A stretch of 64,000 bases of DNA from Methyloceanibacter superfactus (GTDB taxonomy: Bacteria; Pseudomonadota; Alphaproteobacteria; Rhizobiales; Methyloligellaceae), in NCBI RefSeq assembly GCF_001723305.1, contig NZ_LPWF01000026.1:62001-126000 (forward strand), written 5' to 3'. Both the position numbers and the translations under genes were made by a program. The notes under the pieces are model-generated. The model was not told the DNA's origin, searched no databases, and was given only the letters and a program-made list of their open reading frames with translations. Shown here in pieces: positions 38,170 to 47,656 of this stretch; the stretch's first letter is position 1, and every line of letters begins with the position of its first letter.

Positions 38170-40968
38170 TCAGGTCTTGGCAGGCTTCACGGGTTCTACG
38201 GTAAAGATCGGTAGCGACGGGCGGCCCCGGAGGGCCTGGCGTTCGCCATCATCAGCGGACGGGATCGCTTCGGCCCGCCCGACCGGCACGAGCCGCACGT
38301 CGTTCCCTTGGTCGAACTTGGCCTGCGCCGCATAGGCCTCGGTGGCCAGCACACAGTCCAGCGGAAGTCCGGGCAGATCGTCGGCAGACTGAAGCCGGGC
38401 GATGAGCTTCTTGTCAGGCTTGAGATTGGTCCCGAGCACGAGGCCGAAATCGCAGATCACTCGTAAGGGATGCTTGGCCTTGCGCGCCGCTTCGGCCGCG
38501 GCGCGGCCAAGCTCCAGCGCCTGCTGTGTGGTCTCGGTCAGGAAGCAGCAGCCCCGGCGGCCGTCACGATGGGTGCGCTCGATGCTTTCCAGACCTTTGG
38601 TCAGCTTCTTGAACAGCTTGTCGAGCGTAGCGCTGCCCGCCTTGGCGCCGGGGGCGCCGTCCCACAGAAACACCACGGGCCGGAACGCAGTTTCGCCCCG
38701 GCCGCGCTTGGGGCGCGGGGGCCGCTTGTGCGGATAGGGAATGAGGTCGAAGGGCCGGCCGGCCCCGCGCAATCGGCGAATACGCGATTGGCGCCGGCGA
38801 CCGTATCGGGCTCGGTGTTGTCGGACACGACGATAAGCCCGCACGCGGTCTGCAGCATGGCCGCCCGCTGAAGCGCGCAGCCAGCGGCGTAGCGAAAGCC
38901 ATAGAAGAAGTAGCCATCCACATCGCGCTCGGCCGGGTCTTGGGTATCCATGATGGTGAGCGAACACGGGCCGTGCATTCCATCGAGAATGGCGCGGAAG
39001 CGCTTCTCCCATTTGCCAGGCTCGCCCGGTGGATCGCCGATCTTGACCGACATGTCGACGAAGCGCTCGGTGTTGAACGGCAACACCGCCTCGAACTCGG
39101 CGCCCATCTTTAGGGCGGTCTCGGCGAGAATGATGTCGGAGCCGCTGGCGAGCGCCCCATAGACGAAGCCAACATTGTGCGCGGCGAACAGCTTCTCGGC
39201 CGCTTCCCGGATCTTGGATTCGGTGGCGTCTTGCGCGGCGGCGTCGAGCTCGGAGCCTCTGAACAGATGTCCCGAGATCACCGCGACATTGCGCGGATGG
39301 AGCGCATCGATGAGCACGTCGAGATTGCTGTCGAGCACGGAGGCGATACGGCGGAGCTGGAGAATGGTGGACGCTTGGCACCGTCATCGGCGCCGCGCGC
39401 GGTTCGCGCCTTGAGCAACACGTCCTTGGCTTCGCCGCCGCGATCCACGATCAGGAGCGCCTCGGCCAGGGTGGCGAGCGGCCAATACTCCTCCGAATCC
39501 TGCGGCACGGTCGCGGTGAGGAGTGCGGCGATCTTCCGCGCGGTGACGGTATCTCCGGCGCAGAGCGCCATGGTGGCGGCGTTGATGCCGGGGTAGTAGC
39601 CCTGCTTCGCTTGGTGGAGACGGTGATAAGCCTCGAAGGATGCGCCTGCCTGCTTGCGCCGGGCGTCCTTGGTCGCGGCTGCGAAGGCGCGCTCTTTCAG
39701 AACCCGCGCGTGGAGTGCGGCAAGATCCTCGACGAGCTGCGCTTCCCATTGGGTATCGTCACGGCGAACAGGCTCCGGCTCGTCTTCGCCATAGCCCTCA
39801 TCGACGAAGGGATCGGCGATGATGCGGTCCATGGGGAGAAACGGATTGCGCCGGGCCTACGCACCGCGTCTTCCAGCACGCTCAAGTCGCCGCTCATGGG
39901 CAGGCCAGAGCGGGTCAGCAGATCGAGCGCGCCTTTGGCGTCGCCGCTGCGCGCGGCCGCGAGCGCGGTGCGGTGCTGCAATTCCGGACTCGACGGATAG
40001 TAGCGCATGATGTCGAGGCCGATATTGCGGGCGCGGATCAAATCGCCATGGGCAATCGCCGCGTCGATATCGGCGATGGTGCGTTCCAGCGCCGCGCGGC
40101 TCCGGGCGGCGCGCAGGCTCGCGAGCCGGCTGATGCGCTGATAGTCGATGATCTCGATCTGCTGGCTGCGCGCGCCGGTCCGCAACAGCCCCGCGCGCTC
40201 CCACTCGTTGAGGCGGCGGCTGATCGTCTCGCGGCTGACGCCGAGATCGGCGGCGATATCGCTTTGAGCGATTTTGCGCGGAAAGCGAACACGATTACCT
40301 TCGGCAATGCCGCTATCGGCCGAGAGCTCGACCAGCCAATCGGCCAGGACCAGATCGGGAAAGCTGTGCACCTTGTCGTGCTCCTGCTTTAGGGCCGACA
40401 GGAGACGCTGTGAGCCGATGCGGATGAGACGGGCACGCAACACCGCGTCTTCGGCGATGAGATCGGTGAGCAGCGACAGCGGCAGTGGCACGATCGCCGC
40501 GGGCGTCAGCGCGATGGCCGAAGTGGAGCGCTTGACGGGCTTCGGCAGAAGACCCTGCTCCAGCAGCTCGAGCTCCCCGAAGATCTCGCCATGCACGATG
40601 CGTTCGAAGCGCAGCGTGCGCTTACCGGACGGCAACTCGATCTGCACCAAGGGATCGACGTCGAGTCCATCGCCGCTTGCCCGTGCGCCAACGAGAAAAT
40701 AGACGGCATCCGCCGCATCCCCCGGGCGGAACACACATTCACCGGGATCGAGCGTGCGTATGGAGAGGCGTGCGCGGCGGAGATGCGCGCGGGCTGCGTC
40801 GCTCGTCCCACGCATCAGCGCGGATCGCGCGACCAGATCTTCGAGGGTCTCGTTCATGCCTTTAGGAGCAACGCCTATCGGAATCTTGGCCGACGGAACG
40901 AGAGGGTAGTCTATTTCGGCGGTTCCCACCAACCGCCCCGCGGGATGCAAGGCGATATTCATCGTCAT
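38170..40968 (-). CDS. Crp-family regulator fused to helical-repeat, SLOG-like and cyclase-like regions (three frameshifts)
   Basis: About 930 residues reconstructed. The Crp part has a cyclic-nucleotide domain with FGELELLEQG and, after an insert, KRSTSA, so the phosphate-binding Arg is kept. Its winged helix IAADLGVSRETISRRLNEWE keeps the R-E-x3-R pattern of the CRP recognition helix. After a shift near 39845 comes a TPR/TRAFs-binding-like region (LHQAKQGYYPGINAATMALC). After another near 39375 comes a SLOG-like Rossmannoid segment (NVAVISGHLFRGSEL, VYGALASGSDIILAETAL). A last shift near 38762 leads to a divergent nucleotide-cyclase-like end (LRVICDFGLVLGTN, DCVLATEAYAAQ). ATG 40968 overlaps the preceding stop as ATGA. 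ATG 40857 is an alternative. Confidence 0.82.
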
Positions 40969-41117
40969 CCCCACAGCGTGCCGGATCCGGATACGGCGAA
41001 CACCCACGCCAGACGATGCGCCTCGAGCGGCGCCAAAAGGTGTTCGAGACCCGCGAACGGCGAGACCATCACCGCCGCGGCGAGGTAGGTCATCAGGAGA
41101 TCGTCCAGCTGTCTCAT
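40965..41117 (-). CDS. Small membrane protein, 50 aa, coupled to the Crp chimera
   Basis: MRQLDDLLMTYLAAAVMVSP followed by FAGLEHLLAPLEAHRLAWVF, with one or two short hydrophobic helices. GAGGG stands before ATG 41117. The stop overlaps the start of the Crp chimera (ATGA), a classic sign of translational coupling. A CRP-like palindrome lies 64 bases upstream. Not recognised as a named family. Confidence 0.55.
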   Translation of the reverse strand: MRQLDDLLMTYLAAAVMVSPFAGLEHLLAPLEAHRLAWVFAVSGSGTLWG

Positions 41118-41180
41118 GGGCCAACCCTCGCGTTGCACCAACATCGAACCAGAGTGTGGCACGTGACGGGACGGGGCTTC

Positions 41181-41196
41181 TGTGAGGCTCCTCACT
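41181..41196. promoter_or_regulatory. CRP-like palindrome before the small membrane protein/Crp genes
   Basis: TGTGA-GGCTCC-TCACT matches the CRP consensus TGTGA-N6-TCACA at nine of ten conserved bases. It lies between the TIR-TPR gene and the next gene of the operon, 64 bases from the start codon, a suitable place for an internal regulated promoter. Confidence 0.6.
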
Positions 41197-41221
41197 GTCG
41201 GCGAGGATCGCAGCGTCGGTA

Positions 41222-43411
41222 TCAGCGCTCGGTCGCTTCGGCTTGACGCCGGATCTCTTCGATCTTGTTGCGGGTAGCGGCGACATCGTCCCGCCACACG
41301 GCCTTGTCCGGAAACGCCTCGGCCATCGTGCGCGCGATCTCCAGCGCTTCGTCATAGGCCGCGATCGCGCCGTCCCAATCGCCCGCGCCCAGCCGGATGG
41401 CGCCGATCTTTTGCAGGACCACATTGAGGTCCGGCTGAGCCATGATGTTGTCGGGGTCGGCAGCCGCGATCTTGCGGAAGATTTCCAAGCTTTCCCTATA
41501 GGCGGCGAGCGCCCCGGCGGGATCTCCGCCGGCTTGCCGGAGCGTGCCCATGGTGTTGAGGGCCAGCGCGACGCCGCGCTGCCAGGTCAAATTGTCCGGG
41601 TCGAGCGACGAGACGCGCCGCGCGATCTTCACCCGCGCCTCCCAGGCCTCGCGTGCGCCAGCGACATCGCCCATGGCGATCTTGGCGTAGCCGAGCCGAT
41701 TCAGCGTGATCGCGATGTCCTCGAGTAGAACCGAGTTGTTGGAGTCGCCTTCGGCAAGACGGCGCAGGATCTCCAGAGCCTTCTCCTGAGCGGCGAGAGC
41801 GGCGGCGTTATCGCCGAGGTCTTGTTGCGCCTGACCGACCAAGCTGTACATGGAGGCGACGTCGCGCTGCCAGGTGGTGTTGCCCGGGTCGAGTTCGGCG
41901 AGTGAGAGGCGTATCGCCAAGCTTTCCTGGAAGGCCTCGAGCGCGCCCTTGGCATCGCCGCTCTGCAGCTTCAGATGCCCCACCCGCTCAAGCGAGATGG
42001 CGACGCCCCGCCGCCACTCGGTGTTGCTCAGATCCGACGCGGCAAGGCGCCGGTCCAGGTCGAGCGCTTCGTTGCAGGCTTCGAGCGCCCCCGCCGCGTC
42101 GCCGGTGTCCCGCTTGAGGTCGCAAATCTTACCGAGGGGTACGGGAATGTATTGCCGCCATTCGAATGTGTCGCGGTCGGTTTCGCCGAGGCGGCGCCGG
42201 ACCGCCAGACTCTCCTCATAGGCGGCGAGGGCACCTGCCGTGTCGCCGGTTTGCGCCTTGAGGTCGCCGATCCGCTCTAAGTTCACGCTGACGTCGAGCT
42301 CGAGCTGCGGATTGTCCGGATCGCGCGCGGCCAGCGCCTGGCGAATGTCCAAGCTCTCCTGATAGGCGGCGAGCGCTTCGGCGCTTTCGCCCATGTCGCG
42401 CTTGACGTCCCCAACATGCACTAGCACGACCGAGAGTCGCCGCTTTGCGTGGCTGTCGTTCGGCTCCTCGGCGATCGCGTTCCTGGAAACGGCAAGCGCC
42501 GCATCGGCATTTTTGAGGGCGGCGTCGAGATTGCCGGCGGCGCGATAGGTCTGGGCGAACTCGTCGAGCATGGCGATCTTGCTGCGCACGAGCTCGGGAT
42601 TCTCAGGATCCGTCTCGGTAAGACGCTCGACCGTGCTGCGGGCCTGGCCGAGAATCCTGTCGAGACTTTCGACGCGGATGCCTTCCACGTCGCGCAGACC
42701 TTGCGCGATCTGGAAGATCAGGCCGTTCACGGTGTCCTTGGCGGCCGCAAAGTTTTTCTCGGCCCTGTCCTGCTGGTAGCGGGCGATGATGCCGGCGGTC
42801 ACCGCGCCGATGGCCAGCACGAAAAGGAGGACGGACGCGCTGACCGCAAGGGTAAGGGCGCGCCGCTGCTGGCGGACCTCCTGCGACAGGAGATCCTCCT
42901 TTGGCATGCCGTGAATGGCGGCGGCGAAGTCGGCGCCGAGTTCGATGAACGCGGCTTTGCGCGGGTCGGCGCCTTCACGATAGGGGCGGAGGTCGATCCA
43001 TTTCGGCTCGGCCGTGAAACGGCCCTTCAGCACGCTGGGCAGCGGCGTATCCGCCGTCCACCTGAAATCGTCGGTCTTGTTGTCCCAATCGATCTCGCCG
43101 TCGGTCACCCCGATGAACAGCGTGTCGGGACTCTTATGGGTGAGCCAATACTCGACCTCTTTGCCGACCCAGGGCGAGTCGGCCGCTTCGGGCGAGGTCA
43201 GCAGAATCAGGTAACGCGACTGGCTGAGCGCCTCTTCGATCGACGGCCAAAGTTGGGGCGTGGCCGACAGGCTCGTGTCGTCGCGGAACACCCGCAGCCC
43301 ACGCCGCTGATACCAGGGTTTGCCGAGCTTCTGGATCACCGATTGCAGCGCCGCGGCGACCGGTTTGTCCTTGGCGTGGCTGTAGGAAATGAAGGCGTCG
43401 TAGACCGGCAC
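41222..43411 (-). CDS. TIR - transmembrane - TPR receptor-like protein
   Basis: Intact, 729 residues from GTG 43411 (VPVYDAFISYSHAKDKPVAA). The TIR domain (1-135) has YDAFISYSH, LRVFRDDTSL, YLILLTSPEAADSPWVGKEV with conserved acidic residues in the last helix, and FIGVTDGEIDW. Such domains act as NADases or scaffolds. A transmembrane helix follows at about 185-208 (LAVSASVLLFVLAIGAVTAG), then NFAAAKDTVNGLIFQIAQGL and about nine 48-residue TPR units (ERIGDLKAQTGDTAGALAAY). It heads an operon with the 50-residue protein, the Crp chimera and the FHA-protease. The same TM-TPR module occurs in the STAND protein. Confidence 0.9.
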   Translation of the reverse strand: MPVYDAFISYSHAKDKPVAAALQSVIQKLGKPWYQRRGLRVFRDDTSLSATPQLWPSIEEALSQSRYLILLTSPEAADSPWVGKEVEYWLTHKSPDTLFIGVTDGEIDWDNKTDDFRWTADTPLPSVLKGRFTAEPKWIDLRPYREGADPRKAAFIELGADFAAAIHGMPKEDLLSQEVRQQRRALTLAVSASVLLFVLAIGAVTAGIIARYQQDRAEKNFAAAKDTVNGLIFQIAQGLRDVEGIRVESLDRILGQARSTVERLTETDPENPELVRSKIAMLDEFAQTYRAAGNLDAALKNADAALAVSRNAIAEEPNDSHAKRRLSVVLVHVGDVKRDMGESAEALAAYQESLDIRQALAARDPDNPQLELDVSVNLERIGDLKAQTGDTAGALAAYEESLAVRRRLGETDRDTFEWRQYIPVPLGKICDLKRDTGDAAGALEACNEALDLDRRLAASDLSNTEWRRGVAISLERVGHLKLQSGDAKGALEAFQESLAIRLSLAELDPGNTTWQRDVASMYSLVGQAQQDLGDNAAALAAQEKALEILRRLAEGDSNNSVLLEDIAITLNRLGYAKIAMGDVAGAREAWEARVKIARRVSSLDPDNLTWQRGVALALNTMGTLRQAGGDPAGALAAYRESLEIFRKIAAADPDNIMAQPDLNVVLQKIGAIRLGAGDWDGAIAAYDEALEIARTMAEAFPDKAVWRDDVAATRNKIEEIRRQAEATER

Positions 43412-43852
43412 GGAACATCTCTCTGCTTCGACTGGGCCAACCTTAAGTCGCAAGACCGCGAGGGGCTAGGTCCCGCAGCCGGCCCGCCAGCGTTTACGGG
43501 CCAGAAGCTATAGGCCATCGGGGCGGCGCCGCTGTGTGACGAGGCTCACAATGCGCGCGCGCAAGCACCCTTATCTCCGTCCTTGCCAACGGGGCTCTCC
43601 TCCCAATGGCCAACGAAAACTGACGTGTTCGGTTCGTGGAACACGATCGGCGCGAGGCTTGTCCCACCAACCGAGCACCGGCGAGCTGAAAGGGGAAAAG
43701 GGTCCGGGTCCGCTCCTGCCCTGGCCTGTCAGCATCCCTCCCTTTCAGCCTAGGCGGGCGCAACGGTTCCCCCACCTTGCGCCCGCGCCCTTCTTACGAT
43801 GGGATTTCCTTCAAGGAGCGTGGGTGAGATAACGGGAGACCGGAGCAAGACC
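43412..43852. other. 441-bp intergenic region between divergent TIR and SGNH genes
   Basis: No gene is convincing here. Overlapping frames on both strands lack homology and ribosome-binding sites. The region holds a perfect CRP-type palindrome at 43535-43550 and presumably both promoters. I see no terminator or RNA gene. Confidence 0.6.
43535..43550. promoter_or_regulatory. Perfect CRP-consensus palindrome upstream of the TIR operon
   Basis: TGTGA-CGAGGC-TCACA is identical to the E. coli CRP consensus half-sites with the correct six-base spacer. It is centred about 131 bases before the TIR start codon, and about 310 bases before the divergent SGNH gene. The downstream operon encodes a Crp-family protein with the matching recognition helix. 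Confidence 0.7.
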
Positions 43853-44610
43853 ATGTTCAAACACGCACAGAGCCGCCGTGCCGTCCTAGGCGGCGCCATC
43901 GCCACCACCGCCGCCGCCATGACGTTCACCGCTGGTGCGCGCGCCGAACCCACCAAGAGCCCCAAGCACATCGTCCTTCTCGGCGATTCGGTGCTCGATA
44001 ACGGCGCCTATGTGGGCAACGGACCCGATGTGGCGCAGCAGCTCCGCATGCGGCTGCCGGCGGGTGACACCGCCACGTTGGAGGCAGTCGATGGTTCGAT
44101 CACCGACGGCGTTCGGGTCCAGTTGCAACTCGTGCCGGACGATGCCACCCATCTCGTGGTGAGCGCCGGCGGCAACGACGCGCTGCACTACTCCAAGGTC
44201 CTCGAAGAGAAAGCCAACTCTGTGAGCGAGGCGCTGGACAAGCTCGGCGCTGTGCGCGAGCGGTTTACGGCCGACTACGGCAAGATGTTGGACGCGGTCG
44301 CCGCGCGGGGTCTGCCTGCGGCGTGCTGCACGATCTACGACGCCCGCTTTCCCGACAAGAAGCAGCGGCGGCTTGCCTCGGTGGGGCTGACCATCTTCAA
44401 CGACTGCATCACGCGAGAGGCCGCGCGCGCGGCTTCGCCCTGATCGACCTGCGCGTCATCTGCTGCAAGGCGGAAGACCTCGCCAATCCTATCGAGCCGT
44501 CGGTCATAGGCGGGGCGAAAATCGCCCGCGCCATCGCCGATTTCGCCGCCGAGTATGACAGGAAGCGCGGCCGGTCGGAGGTGTTCGCCCAAGGCGACGC
44601 CGCGATATAG
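43853..44610 (+). CDS. Exported SGNH/GDSL hydrolase-like protein (frameshift)
   Basis: ATG 43853 opens with a twin-arginine-like signal (SRRAVLGGAIATTAAAMTF). Block I is IVLLGDSVLDNGAYVGNG with the nucleophilic Ser, and block III is VVSAGGNDALHYSKV. After a missing G near 44425 the end reads ARGFALIDLRVICCKAEDLA and NPIEPSVIGGAKIARAI. In related proteins the Asp-x-x-His of block V is near this point, but I do not see an unambiguous His. About 252 residues. Likely a periplasmic esterase or lipase of unknown substrate. Confidence 0.8.
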
Positions 44611-44677
44611 TGGTGAGGTATGGGAGCGGGGGCCGAGGCTAGACGATGCGCGGATGCCGAAGGAGCCGCAAGACCCT

Positions 44678-46845
44678 ATGGATCGTCGTAAGGTGCTAAA
44701 AACGCTGGCGGTTTCCGGAGCTCTTTGCTCCGGGCTCGTCCGCCAGGCCATCGCGCAAACCGCGCCCAAGCCCGCCGATGTTCCACCGCTTATCCCGCTT
44801 ACGGGCGATGGTCACGGCTTGCCCGCGGATTGGACCTTCGTCGAGCCGAAGCAATGGCAGACGGTGGAGCGCAGCCTCGCCGCCAAGATGCGGCTGGGCT
44901 TACGTGGCGGTGCGCCGGTCGACGTGGCCGGCCTCCGCGTCGGCCGCAGCGGCACGATCGAGACCGGGCATCTCGACCCGGTCGGCGATCCGGTGGAACT
45001 GCCTGACGCGGTCGCCGACATCGTCCGGCCGGCCGACGAGGCACTCAGTCTCGAGGCGGTCAACACGGACCTCAATCCGTTCATCGATGGGCCGGTCGGT
45101 GCCGACGGCAAGCCGCTGATCGGACCGTTCGACGAGGGCGGGGAAGTCTACGAGGGCAAGACGTTCCTGCCGGTGCGGCTCATCATGGGCCAGATGCTGA
45201 AGGCTGCCGGACTGCCGCCTGAGGCCACGCAACCCCTCCTCGCCAGTTTGAGCGAGACGGTGGCGATCCGCACGCCTGCGCATCAATTCCACCTCGGCAA
45301 TGGTCTCGGTAACCGCGTGGTGTTCTACGGCGAGACCTCGATCAACGGCGAGATGGTCGATCTCGGCCACAGCCATATCGACAAGCTCGTGACCGCGCTG
45401 TCGTCCAAGAATCTGCGGCTCATCAAGCAGATGGTGCATTTCAACCTGCAGTCCCAAGGCGGCACGCCAGACGCCATCGTCGCCGACGGCGTCGGCGGCT
45501 CCACCCACGCCGGCGGCTTCGCGGCCGGCTATAGCCTGGACGGCAAGCCGATCGCCGTGAAGAGCGATTGGCCGAGCAGTTACGGATGGCTTGGCAACAA
45601 CAACAAGACCTACAACGCCCACCTGATCGCCATAGACTATGCCGCCGGCACCGAGGCGCCGATTCCCGACCAGACGCTGGCCGCCTATTACCGCAATGCC
45701 GACATGTGGGATTGCTGCGCGGCGATGCTGGTGCCGTTCGCCGATCAGGACCCGGACCCAAAATTCCGCGATTACCAATATAATCCGCTCGAAGTGTTCG
45801 ATCAGGCGTCGGCGCGTGAGATCGCGGCTTCGCTCGCCACCCTCGACAGCAAGGGCTTTCTCGACGAGCACGGCGCGTTCTATTGCGCCGAAGGCCAATA
45901 TGTCGTCGCCAATCTCGGCCCGCAGGAGGACGAGACGGGCGGCACGCTGCTCAAGAAATCCCGCTATGGCGCCACGCCGCTCGGCCGCCTGATCGAGAAT
46001 TTCCAGGCGGCGCCCGGCTATAACGGCATGGGGCCGGAGGACCGACGAAAAAATCCGGCGATCGGCTGGGAATATCTGCTGGAGCTCGGGCCCGAGCAGG
46101 GCGGCATTAGCGGTGGCCAGGCGCTCGTCTTGAAGGCGACCGACCGGCACGGCATCGCGCTCGAGTGGATCCCCGAGGACATCAAAGGCTGGCAGGCTTA
46201 TGGGCCGAAGAATGCCGAAGCGCTGATCGCTCGGCCCATGACTATTGCCACGCTGGCTTGGGGGCTGCTGCGCCTCTATATGCCGCGCGATGCGGTCGCG
46301 CGAGCCGTCGCCGCCGATATCACACGCGCCCATGCCGAGGGAAATGCAGGCGTGAAGGCCACGGTCGAAAGCTTGCTTGCGGGCGCGATCCCCAGACGCG
46401 CGAAGGCCAGGTGGCACTTGCCGGGCTTGCCGCCAAGGCCGCCACGGGTCTCTTGCTAGGGCTGCTTTCCAGCGAGCAGGTACGCGCCTCGCTGCTCGCC
46501 AAGTCTGGCCTCAACGAGGTCACCAACGAGGCGGACAAGGCCAAGATGGTCGCCGCCTATCAGAATTTCTTGAGCATCGTGCAGAACGCGGACTTTTCGA
46601 CACAAAGCGCGTTCGACCGGGCGCTCGCGCGAGCGGACGAGGAACTCGGCAAGCTCAGCGTCGAGCGCAGCTTCTATAGCCGCCAACTGGATGAACGGCT
46701 GCCGGCCAAGAGCATGGTGATGAAATATGCCGCGCCGCCCTGTTTCAGCATGTGGGCGCAGCAACCCTTCCTCGCTGAGACCGGCTGCCTCCGCTATGTT
46801 GCGACCGCAATGCATATCAGCCAGAGAAAACAGCCCGCCTCGTGA
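44678..46845 (+). CDS. Large exported protein of unknown function with Tat signal (frameshift)
   Basis: MDRRKVLKTLAVSGALCSGL is a Tat-type signal (RRKVLK plus hydrophobic stretch). About 722 residues reconstructed, with one shift near 46392 (VKATVESLLAGA into DPQTREGQVALAGLAAKAAT). The body has many Asp/Gly/aromatic residues (FHLGNGLGNRVVFYGETSIN, DLGHSHIDKLV, GFAAGYSLDGKPIAVKSDWP) and a cysteine pair (MWDCCAAM). I do not recognise a family. ATG 44654 is an alternative start. It lies 67 bases after the SGNH gene and is probably in the same transcript. Confidence 0.72.
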
Positions 46846-46856
46846 GCCCGGGACAC

Positions 46857-47480
46857 ATGCCCATGACGATGACACTCCGATATCTCTTGCTCACCGCCAT
46901 GATCTCCGCCGGGGCCGGGGTATCTGCGTCTTGGGCCGATTCGAGATTCGGCCACTATGTCGGCAAGTTCGTCGCCGAGTTTGGCGGCGACGGCCGCAAG
47001 GTGAAACTCATCGAGCCTTACGGCTATGTCGACCCCGCTGGAGAGCAGTGGGACGTGCCCGCCGGCTATCTCACCGACGGGGCCTCGGTGCCCTCGGCCT
47101 TGTGGGCGCTGTATCCGCCTTTCACGGGCGCCTACCGATCGGCCGCGGTGATCCACGACTATTATTGCGACAACAAGCAGCGCAGTTGGCAGGACACCCA
47201 CAAGGTCTTCTACAACGCCATGCGCGCGGCGGACGTGGACGAGAACACGGCCAAGATCATGTATGGCGCGGTTTATCTGTTCGGTCCGCGCTGGGGACCG
47301 GGGACCGCGCCGGGGCAGCGCAACGCGGCGCCGAAAGCGACGCCTGAGCAACAAGAAGAGATGGTCGAAAAGCTCAAGACCTTCGTGGAGACGGAAAATC
47401 CCGATCTCGACAGCCTCGAGGCTCATGCAAAGCGGATGAGCAGTGGCCCCATCATGCCCTTGCGCAAAGACGGCGAGTAA
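46857..47480 (+). CDS. Exported DUF1353 protein
   Basis: A signal peptide (MPMTMTLRYLLLTAMISAGA, cleavage near SWA) precedes a DUF1353 domain: VPAGYLTDGASVPSALWALY, FTGAYRSAAVIHDYYC and WQDTHKVFYNAMRAADV. The conserved HDY and D/H residues hint at a metal-binding hydrolase, often phage- or toxin-linked, but activity is not established. ATG 46857 is used; GTG 46842 would overlap the previous stop as GTGA and is possible. Confidence 0.75.
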   Translation: MPMTMTLRYLLLTAMISAGAGVSASWADSRFGHYVGKFVAEFGGDGRKVKLIEPYGYVDPAGEQWDVPAGYLTDGASVPSALWALYPPFTGAYRSAAVIHDYYCDNKQRSWQDTHKVFYNAMRAADVDENTAKIMYGAVYLFGPRWGPGTAPGQRNAAPKATPEQQEEMVEKLKTFVETENPDLDSLEAHAKRMSSGPIMPLRKDGE

Positions 47481-47599
47481 GGGTCGAACGTGGACGGCTT
47501 TTAATTTCCAGGCCGTTTTGCCGCCATACTCGCGGACAAGATGGCTGCAGGAGCGAAGACAAAACCTGCAACCTGACGTCTAGGGGGAGGCGGCGGTAG

Positions 47600-47621
47600 C
47601 GACTATACTTCCGGTTAGTCG
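47600..47621. promoter_or_regulatory. Inverted repeat before the STAND-TPR gene
   Basis: CGACTA-N10-TAGTCG is a perfect 6-bp-arm inverted repeat ending 35 bases before the start codon. It may be an operator. It is unrelated in sequence to the CRP-type sites. The preceding 47481-47599 holds only a weak ACGGC/GCCGT hairpin with TTTT at about 47496-47518. Confidence 0.4.
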
Positions 47622-47656
47622 ATTACTGGGTTGCCGCAGCTTGGGACCGTCTTCGC

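Noticed and set aside
43494-43832. Overlapping open frames of 93 and 98 codons on both strands between the TIR and SGNH genes
   Set aside because: Low-complexity Arg/Pro/Ser composition typical of GC-rich shadow frames, no ribosome-binding site, no family resemblance; the CRP palindrome there argues for a promoter region.
44900-46417. 505-codon minus-strand frame opposite the Tat-exported protein
   Set aside because: The plus strand has a clear Tat signal and continuous frame; the minus frame has high Arg/His/Gln content and no start signal, as expected of an antisense shadow.
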